A stretch of DNA of 14,357 nt from Flavobacterium sp. (lineage in GTDB: Bacteria > Bacteroidota > Bacteroidia > Flavobacteriales > Flavobacteriaceae), in the NCBI GenBank assembly GCA_030151565.1, contig JASLDM010000097.1:1-14357 (forward strand). The letters are read 5' to 3'. Below, piece by piece: positions 1 through 7,883 of the stretch. The stretch's first letter is position 1. Each line of letters opens with the position of its first letter. Both the position numbers and the translations under genes were made by a program. Below the pieces are notes generated by a model. That model worked only from the letters and a program-made list of their open reading frames with translations. It had not been told where the DNA came from and did not search any database.

Positions 1-1164
1 ACAAAGCATTAACGGAATAGCTCCTAAACCTGATTTTTGTAGCGTTTCTGCACCTTCAATAGCAAATATAAGTCCGAGGTTTGTCCAGTTAAAATAAGCT
101 ACAAATTGCGCTGCGAAAAACACCAATACAATATAAGACCCTAGGGTTTCCATTGCTTTTGACATTCCTTTCATCACATCAGAGTCATTCTTAAATGTTT
201 TAGCGCCAATTCCGTAGGCAATACCTGCAAATGCAGAGCCAAGGAAAATAAAAGCAACAATTCCAGACATAAAAGGAGATTTTAGAATCGCTCCTTCATC
301 GCCTCTCAAATAACCGTCATAAGGAATCAATCCTCCTAAGATAAAAGCGGTGAATAGAAGCGAAGCAAAAAGAGCATATTTCAACCCTTTCTTTTCAGCG
401 GCATCCAAAGGTTCTATGCTGATGGCTTTTTCTTCTCCTTCGTAAGCTCCAAGTCTTGGAATGACAATTTTTTCCGTTACCCAAGTACCTAAAATAGCGA
501 TTAAAAAAGTAGACACAAACATAAAGTAGTAGTTACTCGCAGGGTTAACCACGTAGTCTGCAACTAAAATACGGGCAGCTTCTTCTGATAAACCAGCTAA
601 TAACGGATCAATTGTACCCAGTAATAAATTGGCACTATATCCACCAGAAACCCCTGCAAAAGCAGCTGCTAGTCCAGCTATAGGATGACGTCCGGCTGCT
701 AAGAAAATAACGGCAGCGAGTGGAACAAGCAATACATAACCTACTTCACTTGCTGTATTGGAGATAATACCTGCAAATACAATTACAAAGGTCAGTAGTT
801 TTTTAGGAGAAGAAAGTACAATCTTTTTCAAGACTGTTCCAATTAATCCAGATCCTTCAGCAATTCCAATCCCTAATAAAGAAACCAATACAGTACCTAA
901 TGGGGCAAAATTGGTGAAGTTTGTAACCATTTTACTCAAGATCAAATGCAGTCCTTCTGCCGAGAGTAAATTGAATGATTTAATTTCTTCTTGTGTGCCG
1001 GGATGTATAACCGATAGATCGAAAAAGCTAGCGATCCAAGAGGCGATTACCACCAATACGGCAAAACTAGCAAAAAGAGTCGCAGGGTGAGGAAGCATAT
1101 TTCCAATGCGCTCTACTGTCGATAGAAACCGATCGACTAAAGATTTTTTTGTTTTTGTGCTCAT
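1..1164 (-). CDS. AbgT family transporter (3' end cut by window edge)
   Basis: This is an inner-membrane transporter of the AbgT family, named for E. coli p-aminobenzoyl-glutamate uptake; characterised relatives MtrF and YdaH export sulfonamide-type antimetabolites. The 388 codons visible start at ATG 1164 with a basic, cytosol-facing N-terminus (MSTKTKKSLVDRF). At least eight hydrophobic segments follow, beginning near residues 26-47 and 86-108. Family-like motifs are FAPLGTVL (86-93), SNTASEVGYVLL (135-146) and GGYSANLLLGTIDPL (174-188). Full-length members are a little over 500 residues, so roughly the last quarter lies beyond position 1. The SseB-family gene lies upstream on the same strand, but a terminator separates the two, so this gene probably has its own promoter in 1165-1311, which I could not locate convincingly. 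Family assignment is firm; direction of transport and substrate cannot be read from sequence. Confidence 0.9.
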   Translation of the reverse strand, partial: MSTKTKKSLVDRFLSTVERIGNMLPHPATLFASFAVLVVIASWIASFFDLSVIHPGTQEEIKSFNLLSAEGLHLILSKMVTNFTNFAPLGTVLVSLLGIGIAEGSGLIGTVLKKIVLSSPKKLLTFVIVFAGIISNTASEVGYVLLVPLAAVIFLAAGRHPIAGLAAAFAGVSGGYSANLLLGTIDPLLAGLSEEAARILVADYVVNPASNYYFMFVSTFLIAILGTWVTEKIVIPRLGAYEGEEKAISIEPLDAAEKKGLKYALFASLLFTAFILGGLIPYDGYLRGDEGAILKSPFMSGIVAFIFLGSAFAGIAYGIGAKTFKNDSDVMKGMSKAMETLGSYIVLVFFAAQFVAYFNWTNLGLIFAIEGAETLQKSGLGAIPLMLC

Positions 1165-1311
1165 TGTTCTATAATTGAAGGCGCAAGATAGTGTATCTAG
1201 GGCAAATGCTAAAAAAATGTTTAAAACCTCTTAAAACTTATAGAATGTTATTGCACAAATCATTCACCGAAATTGTCATTATGAATAGAAGTACAATGGG
1301 GAGCAATGCTT

Positions 1312-1349
1312 TTGTAAATAAAAAACGCGATACTTGAAGTACCGCGTTT
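1312..1349 (-). terminator. Rho-independent terminator of the SseB-family gene
   Basis: Read on the minus strand, a 12-bp stem (arms at 1338-1349 and 1323-1334, with one G-U pair) closes a 3-nt loop and is followed by a run of six U at 1320-1325. It starts 6 bp past the stop codon of the SseB-family gene and lies before the AbgT gene, so the two are likely separate transcription units. Confidence 0.85.
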
Positions 1350-1355
1350 CATATA

Positions 1356-2123
1356 TTATTTTTTGTAGAATGGCTTGGCTTCCTTGTAAAAGAAATCACT
1401 GAAATTACCGCCTTTTTCAAGCTGAATAATATCTACAAAGTCATCTCCTTTTAGGTGTTTTTGCGTTGTCTCCGAAATTTGTTTTGCAATTGATTCAAAA
1501 TTAGTTCCTTTGCTTTCAACAGCAAAAATATAGTGTGGCTTGGAATCGGTTACCGGATTGTAAACCCAACCTAAATAGGCAGCACTGATTGCGGCATTTG
1601 CTTTTAGTTCTGGAACTAATGCTTCCAATAATGCAGTAGGTATTTCTTTTGGATGCCCAATTAAAACATCCATTTTGGCATTGGCAACTGTTTTGTTTTG
1701 CAAACTATTAAAGATAGAACCATTCAACATTTCCGATATTTCTAAAGGGATCAATTCTTTGTACACTTTTGAAAATGGATTGACGATAATTGGTTCTCCA
1801 ACCACCATTTCTAAAAAGGCACGCCCTTTTACCTTGATGTAATTCATATCTTCGGTTATCGCATTGTGATCGTAAATGCGGTCAGGATGCGTGAAAACCG
1901 GTATTATGTTGTTTGGAAGTACTACAATTGGTGTCTCTTCAAAAGAATTAAACCCTTTTTTGTTGTCAACCAAAACGTAAATATCATCTTTTAGAAATCT
2001 CTTGTAAAATTCTTCTCGGTATTCTGGAGCATTTCCTGCTTTTTCAATGACTTCTGCTAGGGGGAGGTTTTTTAGAATATTCTTTTTAGGAGTCTGTTTA
2101 TTATTGAAATTATATACTGCCAT
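1356..2123 (-). CDS. SseB family protein
   Basis: The 255-aa product looks like the two-domain SseB family, named after an E. coli gene whose overexpression enhances serine sensitivity; its biochemical role is not established. The N-terminal SseB domain covers roughly residues 20-135, with the typical strands YVLVDNK (49-55), TPIVVLPN (64-71) and the VNPFSKVYKELIPLEI segment (114-129). The C-terminal SseB_C-like domain covers about 150-253, with VLIGHPKEIPTALLEAL (153-169) and HYIFAVES (197-204). There is no signal peptide or membrane segment, so it should be cytosolic. The ATG at 2123 is supported by a promoter about 20 bp upstream, giving a short 5' leader. The gene has its own promoter and terminator and appears monocistronic. 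Assignment is by recognition of both domains; the function is open. Confidence 0.8.
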   Translation of the reverse strand: MAVYNFNNKQTPKKNILKNLPLAEVIEKAGNAPEYREEFYKRFLKDDIYVLVDNKKGFNSFEETPIVVLPNNIIPVFTHPDRIYDHNAITEDMNYIKVKGRAFLEMVVGEPIIVNPFSKVYKELIPLEISEMLNGSIFNSLQNKTVANAKMDVLIGHPKEIPTALLEALVPELKANAAISAAYLGWVYNPVTDSKPHYIFAVESKGTNFESIAKQISETTQKHLKGDDFVDIIQLEKGGNFSDFFYKEAKPFYKK

Positions 2124-2858
2124 TATTTTTTAACTTTAGGTCAAATGTAATGTATATATCGGATGATGACAAAACATTAATGGATAAAAAGCATTTTACA
2201 AATAGCTGTCTTATACCTTGTCTTTTTTTAAGAGCTTTGCACATTGGGCTATCTGGTCTGCAACGCATAGCAGCAATAAGATAGTATCAGCTATAAAAGT
2301 TGACGACTATCCAAAAAATCTGCTTAAGCTTACTTTTTTTTTACTTCATTTCATCCTAGTACTGTTTTAGTTAGTACTGCTTTTTTAACGCTGCCTGAAT
2401 TTGAATCGGATACAAAAGTTACGGACTACGGAAAAAGCTTAGTCAATCCAAAACGGAAGTGTTTAATTTTGGCACTAAAGGATTCTGCAGAGGTATTCGT
2501 AAAACATTTCTTGGCTGTTTATTTTATAGCTACAGCTATTTCAAGTGTACGCTTTTTTGCTTTGACTCTGCTCCTTTAGACAAGCAAACTCCGGCTATCG
2601 GTAGTTTTTCTGTTGTATTCTCGGTATCAACGGGTCAATCTTTGGCGTGTGGTGCATTTATTTTTTAAGAACTCCCAAAGGACAGTGGTCTTATGTGTTG
2701 CTATATAAATCCCTGTCCAACTTTTAGGCTTGATCCTTAAGACACTAGATTAACGTGGAATGGGTTTGGATAAAATTTGATAGTTTATCAAGGTTAATCC
2801 TATTGTTTTCCATATCTTTAACATATCGTTTAGAAATATAATAAATCAAAAAGATCGT
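2124..2858. other. Gene-poor 735-bp stretch, possibly decayed coding sequence
   Basis: No convincing gene lies here. A 69-codon frame with an ATG (2459-2668, plus) has no recognisable content and is probably chance. In another plus frame, 2328-2576 stays open for 83 codons and reads like protein (for example KDSAEVFVKHFLAVYFIATA), but it has no ATG and nothing I recognise. Two similar segments, near 2294-2320 and 2409-2435, share a core of the form TAYAAAAGTT...GACTAY..AAAAA and could be an old duplication. Apart from the SseB-gene promoter at the left end, I see no promoter pair, terminator, tRNA or intact IS end. The porin promoter should lie near the right end, but no motif pair with acceptable spacing is visible. 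Confidence 0.4.
2142..2174 (-). promoter_or_regulatory. Bacteroidota-type promoter of the SseB-family gene
   Basis: On the minus strand a TTTTG (2174-2170) is followed by exactly 20 nt and then TACATTTG (2149-2142). This is a full match to the Bacteroidota/Flavobacterium consensus TTG-N(17-23)-TAnnTTTG. Transcription should begin near 2137, leaving a leader of about 13 nt before the ATG at 2123. Confidence 0.55.
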
Positions 2859-4088
2859 ATGAAAAAGCGAATAGGAACTTTATTAATCACTTTGATGGGG
2901 CTATTTGCTCAAGCGCAAAGTGCTGATGAGTATAATGGTGGATATACCATTAAATTTAATGAAGATGGCTCAAAGTCGATGCGAGCTATTTTGTTTGGTC
3001 AAATGCAATTTCAGGATTATGAAGGGCATCACAGCAACGATGGTTTTGCCATTCGGAGAGCCCGTGTAATTATGTATTCACAACTTAATGACCGTTTGTT
3101 TATTCTCACCCATTTTGGTCTGAATAATTTAAGGTCTGGAGATTTAACCCCTACAGGTAAATCAACATCCAATGCATTTGCTTTGCACGAATTGGTTGTT
3201 CAATACAGTTTAACCAAGAACTTTCAAATGGGAGCTGGATTGCATTATTGGAATGGTATATCGAGAATTAACAGTTCGAGTTCCTTAACCTTAATGACGC
3301 TAGACATCAACAGAGCTTCTAATTCGAGTTTGGGCTTGAGTGACCAACTGGGAATGCATTTGGGAGTATATGGGAAAGGAAAAATAGGTAAACTGTCTTA
3401 CCGATTGGCTTTAAACGATGCTTCTGTAACCTCTTTGGACGGCAATAGAGAAACCGTTTTACAAAATCAGCAGGAAGCTTATTTGGGAAAAGCCCTTGCA
3501 GATAAAGGACGCTATAATGTGGCGGGATATTTAGATTACAAGTTTTTTGATGGGGAGTCTGATTTGTTGGCTTACCAAGCTGGAACTTATTTAGGAGCCA
3601 AACGCGTATTGAATGTTGGAGCAGGTTTTTTCCATCATCCCAACGCGATTGCCAAACAAGTAAATGATGTATTGCAGACAAAAGCAGCTAGTCATTTAGG
3701 GGTAGATGTTTTTTATGACGCGCCAATTGGTGCCAATAATGGAGCATTGACAGCCTATGGTTTGTATCAATATTCTAAAATGGGAGATCGTTATCTATCA
3801 GGCAACGTAGTAGGAGATGGGAATCAATTTTATGGGCACGTAGGGTATTTAATTCCAAAACAGATCAGCGAGCCTAAAGAAATGTATTCAAATAGAGTAC
3901 AACCTTATGTTGCTTATTCGCATCGAGATTTTAAAGCTTTAGACAAGGCTGCTAGCGAACTTCGATTGGGTGCGAATTGGTATTTTAAAGGACAAAATGC
4001 CAAATTAACGGTAGAATATCAAAAAGCATTTGATCAAGTTCATACAAAAGATGAAAGCTTTGTGGTTCAAGCAATGATTTTCTTGTAG
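2859..4088 (+). CDS. Outer-membrane porin (phosphate-selective porin O/P-like)
   Basis: The 409-aa protein starts with a Sec signal peptide (MKKRIGTLLITLMGLFAQAQ, cleavage probable around residue 20). It continues with alternating hydrophobic strands and turns typical of a beta-barrel, and ends in a barrel-closing strand with hydrophobic last residues (AMIFL). The segment FAIRRARVIMYSQLNDRLFI near residues 63-82 is the kind of strand pair seen in the Porin_O_P family of Bacteroidota, which forms diffusion channels for anions or small solutes in the outer membrane. Length fits that family. It stands alone between the gene-poor stretch and icmF, with no SusD-like or TonB partner, so it is unlikely to be part of a glycan-uptake locus. 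The barrel and location are well supported; the family name is moderately sure and the substrate is unknown. Confidence 0.7.
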   Translation: MKKRIGTLLITLMGLFAQAQSADEYNGGYTIKFNEDGSKSMRAILFGQMQFQDYEGHHSNDGFAIRRARVIMYSQLNDRLFILTHFGLNNLRSGDLTPTGKSTSNAFALHELVVQYSLTKNFQMGAGLHYWNGISRINSSSSLTLMTLDINRASNSSLGLSDQLGMHLGVYGKGKIGKLSYRLALNDASVTSLDGNRETVLQNQQEAYLGKALADKGRYNVAGYLDYKFFDGESDLLAYQAGTYLGAKRVLNVGAGFFHHPNAIAKQVNDVLQTKAASHLGVDVFYDAPIGANNGALTAYGLYQYSKMGDRYLSGNVVGDGNQFYGHVGYLIPKQISEPKEMYSNRVQPYVAYSHRDFKALDKAASELRLGANWYFKGQNAKLTVEYQKAFDQVHTKDESFVVQAMIFL

Positions 4089-4159
4089 AACCTGACTTTT
4101 CAAAGAAGATTTAATGTTTAAAAACCGCTAAGATTGCCTTGAGAACACGGTATTGAAAC

Positions 4160-4185
4160 AAATAAGTGTAAAAATATTCTTATTT
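4160..4185 (+). terminator. Weak hairpin between porin and icmF genes
   Basis: A 7-bp AT-rich stem (4160-4166 with 4179-4185) closes a 12-nt loop and lies 72 bp after the porin stop. It lacks a proper U-run, so it is at best a poor terminator. It is listed because nothing better is seen between the porin gene and icmF. Confidence 0.15.
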
Positions 4186-4230
4186 AATTTAATATAATTA
4201 AGTCAAATATTTTTTTTAATGCCTTTTACA

Positions 4231-4260
4231 TTGATTAAGTGTTAAAGAATCGTAGGTTTT
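4231..4260 (+). promoter_or_regulatory. Candidate promoter of icmF
   Basis: TTG at 4231-4233, a 19-nt spacer, and TAGGTTTT at 4253-4260 match the Bacteroidota promoter pattern at all but the last position of TAnnTTTG. The start of transcription would be near 4265, leaving a leader of about 65 nt. No B12-box or other cobalamin-riboswitch element is seen in the upstream gap. Confidence 0.35.
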
Positions 4261-4329
4261 TATTCGTTTTTGAAATCTTAATTTTTTGTGTAAATTGCCA
4301 ACTAAACAATTTTGAAAGATAGTAATAAA

Positions 4330-7300
4330 ATGATGGAAGCTAAGACCCCTTATGTGCCTCAAAACAAAGTCCGTATTGTTACGGCTGCCGCTTTGTTTGA
4401 TGGACACGATGCCGCGATAAACATCATGCGCAGAATTATTCAAGCAACGGGCTGTGAAGTAATTCACTTAGGACATGATAAGAGTGTAGAAGAAGTTGTC
4501 AATACCGCTATACAAGAAGATGCCAATGCTATTGCCATGACATCTTACCAAGGAGGACATAACGAATACTTTAAATTTATGTACGATCTGCTTCAAGAAA
4601 AAGGAGCAGGACATATTCGTATCGTAGGTGGAGGTGGAGGAGTAATTCTACCTTCAGAGATTAAAGAGTTAATGGACTACGGTATTACACGTTTGTACTC
4701 TCCAGATGATGGACGTGAAATGGGCTTACAAGGGATGATTAACGATATGGTTTCTAAGGCTGATTATCCTACTATGGATTTGCAATTGCCAGCAGGAAAA
4801 GATGTCTATCAATCCTTAGCAGATAAAGATATTACCACAATTTCTCGTTTGATTTCATTGGCTGAAAACAGAGAAGAAGATTTCTTAAAAATCTTCAAGT
4901 TCGATCCTGAAAAGCATAAGAATTCGCCTATATTAGGAATCACTGGAACAGGTGGAGCCGGAAAATCATCTATGGTTGATGAACTGGTTCGTCGTTTTTT
5001 AATTGATTTTCCAGAAAAAACAATTGCCTTAATTTCAGTAGATCCATCAAAACGTAAAACAGGAGGTGCTTTATTAGGAGATCGTATCCGTATGAACTCG
5101 ATTAACAATCCTCGTGTATATATGCGTTCCTTAGCAACGCGCCAGTCCAACTTAGCTTTGTCTAAATATGTAGAGGAAGCGGTACAAGTTTTACAGGCGG
5201 CTAACTATGATTTGATTATTTTAGAAACTTCAGGTATTGGTCAATCAGATACCGAGATTCTAGATCATTCAGATGCATCGCTATACATTATGACACCTGA
5301 ATTTGGTGCTGCTACACAATTAGAGAAAATCGATATGTTGGATTTTGCTGATATTGTAGCGATTAATAAATTTGATAAGCGAGGAGCATTAGATGCGATT
5401 AGAGATGTTAAAAAACAATACCAACGCAACCATAACTTATGGGATGTGAATCCGGACGAAATGCCGGTATTTGGAACTATCGCATCACAATTCAACGATC
5501 CTGGAACCAATGCTTTGTATAAAGCAATTATGGATAAGGTAGTTGAGAAAACAGGTGCTGACTTACATTCAGACTTCACCATTACAAAAGAAATGAGTGA
5601 GAAAATCTATGTAATTCCACCAAGTAGAGTGCGTTATTTATCTGAAATTGCTGAAAATAACCGTGGTTATGATGGTCGTGTTTTGGCTCAGAAAGAAGTT
5701 GCACAAAAACTTTACGGTATTTTTAAAACGATACAATCTGTTGCTGGAAAGTTACCTTCTATAGATAAATCGGGAATCATTGATGAAAGTATTGCTTCTA
5801 AAGATGCAGATACACAAGAGTTCTTAAACTTACTTGTTAAGGAATTTGACCGTGTGAAAATGGACCTAGATCCATACAACTGGGAAGTAATTTTGACGTG
5901 GGATGAAAAAGTAAACAAATACAAAAACCCTGTTTATTCTTTTAAAGTACGCGATAAAGAAATCAAGATTGAAACGCATTCTGAGAGTTTATCACACTTA
6001 CAGATTCCGAAAATAGCATTGCCTAAGTATGAAGCTTGGGGAGATATCTTACGTTGGACTTTACAAGAAAACGTACCAGGAGAGTTTCCTTTTACTTCAG
6101 GTCTATATCCGTTCAAACGCGAAGGAGAAGATCCAACACGTATGTTTGCAGGAGAAGGTGGTCCTGAGCGTACCAACAGACGTTTTCACTACGTGTCGTT
6201 GGGAATGCCGGCAAAACGTTTATCTACTGCATTTGACTCGGTAACTTTATATGGAAATGATCCCGGTCACCGACCTGATATTTATGGTAAAATTGGAAAC
6301 GCAGGTGTATCTATCTGCTGTTTGGATGACGCCAAAAAACTATATTCTGGATTTGACTTAGCACACCCATTAACATCGGTTTCTATGACTATTAATGGTC
6401 CGGCACCTATGTTGTTAGGTTTCTTTATGAATGCAGCCATTGACCAACAATGTGAAGTATACATTAAAGAAAATGAGCTAGAAGCAGAGGTAGAAGCTAA
6501 AATAAAAGCCATCTATGCTGAAAAAGGAATTGAAAGACCTCGTTATAACGGAGAACTACCTGAAGGAAACGACGGCTTGGGATTGATGTTATTAGGGGTT
6601 ACTGGAGATCAGGTTTTAGCTGCAGATGTGTATGCAGAAATTAAGAAAAATACGTTAGCTCAAGTACGTGGAACTGTTCAGGCGGATATTCTTAAAGAAG
6701 ATCAAGCCCAAAACACCTGTATTTTCTCGACGGAGTTTGCACTTCGATTGATGGGTGACGTACAAGAATATTTCATTGAAAAGAACGTTAGAAACTTCTA
6801 CTCGGTGTCTATTTCTGGGTATCATATTGCAGAAGCAGGCGCGAATCCTGTAACGCAATTGGCATTTACCTTAGCAAACGGATTTACCTATGTAGAGTAT
6901 TATCTATCACGTGGTATGGATATCAATGCTTTTGGTCCAAACTTATCGTTCTTCTTCTCTAATGGAATCGATCCTGAATACTCTGTAATCGGACGTGTGG
7001 CTCGTAAAATTTGGGCAAAGGCACTTAAAGAGAAATACGGCGCGAATCCAAGAGCTCAGATGCTAAAATATCATATTCAAACATCGGGACGCTCGTTGCA
7101 CGCACAAGAGATTGACTTTAATGATATTAGAACAACATTACAGGCTTTATACGCTATTTATGACAACTGTAACTCCCTGCATACCAATGCGTATGACGAA
7201 GCGATTACTACGCCTACAGAAGAATCTGTACGTCGTGCTATGGCTATTCAGTTGATTATCAATAAAGAGTTAGGTTTAGCTAAAAACGAAAACCCTATTC

Positions 7301-7767
7301 AAGGTTCTTTCATCATTGAAGAATTAACAGATTTGGTTGAAGAAGCAGTATTGTTAGAATTTGATCGTATTACCGAGCGTGGAGGTGTGTTAGGTGCTAT
7401 GGAAACAATGTATCAACGTTCTAAAATTCAAGAAGAATCTTTGTATTATGAAACACTAAAACACACTGGAGAATTTCCAATCATTGGTGTAAATACCTTC
7501 TTGAGTTCTAAAGGATCACCTACAGTAGTTCCTGCAGAAGTAATTCGCGCAACAGAAGAGGAAAAGCAATTCCAGATTCAAACTAAAGAAAACTTAAATA
7601 AGGCGAATGAAAGTTTAGTAGCAGAACAAGTAGCTATTTTACAAGAAGTAGCTATCCAGAATGGCAATATTTTTGAAGCGATGATGGATGCTGCTAAAGT
7701 ATGTACTTTAGGACAAATTACGGCGGCTTTATTTGAAGTTGGAGGACAATACAGACGTAATATGTAA
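4330..7767 (+). CDS. icmF: Fused B12-dependent acyl-CoA mutase with G-protein chaperone (IcmF)
   Basis: This cytosolic enzyme should interconvert a branched and a linear acyl-CoA (isobutyryl-CoA and n-butyryl-CoA in characterised IcmF) by adenosylcobalamin radical chemistry. Domain order is diagnostic. An N-terminal B12-binding domain (about residues 12-140) carries D24-G-H26-D, with H26 as the likely lower cobalt ligand, and a GGGGG loop at 100-104. A MeaB/ArgK-like GTPase domain (about 195-420) has a Walker A GTGGAGKS at 206-213 and NKFD at 346-349. The C-terminal mutase barrel runs from about 555 to 1145. Classical methylmalonyl-CoA mutase has the B12 domain at the C-terminus and a separate chaperone. 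The ATG at 4330 (or the adjacent ATG at 4333) is preferred over an in-frame TTG at 4312. With 1145 aa it is about 60 longer than Geobacillus IcmF as I recall it; the extra length maps to residues about 711-780. The substrate-facing pair appears to be Tyr593/Gln794. It is often annotated simply as methylmalonyl-CoA mutase family protein. Confidence 0.93.
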   Translation: MMEAKTPYVPQNKVRIVTAAALFDGHDAAINIMRRIIQATGCEVIHLGHDKSVEEVVNTAIQEDANAIAMTSYQGGHNEYFKFMYDLLQEKGAGHIRIVGGGGGVILPSEIKELMDYGITRLYSPDDGREMGLQGMINDMVSKADYPTMDLQLPAGKDVYQSLADKDITTISRLISLAENREEDFLKIFKFDPEKHKNSPILGITGTGGAGKSSMVDELVRRFLIDFPEKTIALISVDPSKRKTGGALLGDRIRMNSINNPRVYMRSLATRQSNLALSKYVEEAVQVLQAANYDLIILETSGIGQSDTEILDHSDASLYIMTPEFGAATQLEKIDMLDFADIVAINKFDKRGALDAIRDVKKQYQRNHNLWDVNPDEMPVFGTIASQFNDPGTNALYKAIMDKVVEKTGADLHSDFTITKEMSEKIYVIPPSRVRYLSEIAENNRGYDGRVLAQKEVAQKLYGIFKTIQSVAGKLPSIDKSGIIDESIASKDADTQEFLNLLVKEFDRVKMDLDPYNWEVILTWDEKVNKYKNPVYSFKVRDKEIKIETHSESLSHLQIPKIALPKYEAWGDILRWTLQENVPGEFPFTSGLYPFKREGEDPTRMFAGEGGPERTNRRFHYVSLGMPAKRLSTAFDSVTLYGNDPGHRPDIYGKIGNAGVSICCLDDAKKLYSGFDLAHPLTSVSMTINGPAPMLLGFFMNAAIDQQCEVYIKENELEAEVEAKIKAIYAEKGIERPRYNGELPEGNDGLGLMLLGVTGDQVLAADVYAEIKKNTLAQVRGTVQADILKEDQAQNTCIFSTEFALRLMGDVQEYFIEKNVRNFYSVSISGYHIAEAGANPVTQLAFTLANGFTYVEYYLSRGMDINAFGPNLSFFFSNGIDPEYSVIGRVARKIWAKALKEKYGANPRAQMLKYHIQTSGRSLHAQEIDFNDIRTTLQALYAIYDNCNSLHTNAYDEAITTPTEESVRRAMAIQLIINKELGLAKNENPIQGSFIIEELTDLVEEAVLLEFDRITERGGVLGAMETMYQRSKIQEESLYYETLKHTGEFPIIGVNTFLSSKGSPTVVPAEVIRATEEEKQFQIQTKENLNKANESLVAEQVAILQEVAIQNGNIFEAMMDAAKVCTLGQITAALFEVGGQYRRNM

Positions 7768-7792
7768 ACGCGTAAGCATTATTTAATAATAC

Positions 7793-7828
7793 AAAAGCCT
7801 TGATCTATTGATGATCAAGGCTTTTTTT
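7793..7828 (+). terminator. Strong terminator after icmF
   Basis: A stem of at least 10 bp (AGCCTTGATC paired with GATCAAGGCT, extended by A-U pairs) closes a 7-nt loop and is followed by seven T. It begins 25 bp after the icmF stop. The opposite strand has a shorter U-run, so it may also stop transcripts of the convergent metallophosphoesterase gene, whose stop lies at 7884. Confidence 0.88.
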
Positions 7829-7883
7829 ATAAACATTTACTAGACATTCGTTTTGATATAGCTATCGTTCAGCGACAAGCTTA

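Noticed and set aside
758..1090. 110-codon plus-strand frame inside the AbgT gene
   Set aside because: It is antisense to a clear transporter gene and has no recognisable content.
2459..2668. 69-codon plus-strand frame with an alternative start in the gene-poor gap
   Set aside because: Its residue make-up (many C, F and S, no motif) and lack of promoter suggest chance; the frame two bases away reads more like protein.
2684..2734. GGACAG...CTGTCC inverted repeat as an IS terminal repeat or hairpin
   Set aside because: The arms are only 6 bp with a spacer of nearly 30 nt, no transposase gene is between or beside them, and no target duplication is visible.
2859..4088. Part of a Sus-like glycan-uptake locus
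   Set aside because: The porin has no TonB plug or box, and no SusD-like or glycoside hydrolase gene is adjacent.
4089..4329. Cobalamin riboswitch upstream of the B12-dependent icmF gene
   Set aside because: The gap is AT-rich and contains none of the conserved riboswitch motifs; icmF uses B12 but is not expected to be controlled as a B12 uptake gene.
4312..4329. TTG at 4312 as the icmF start
   Set aside because: Two adjacent ATG codons at 4330 and 4333 lie just before the conserved region, and the six extra residues add nothing known to the family.
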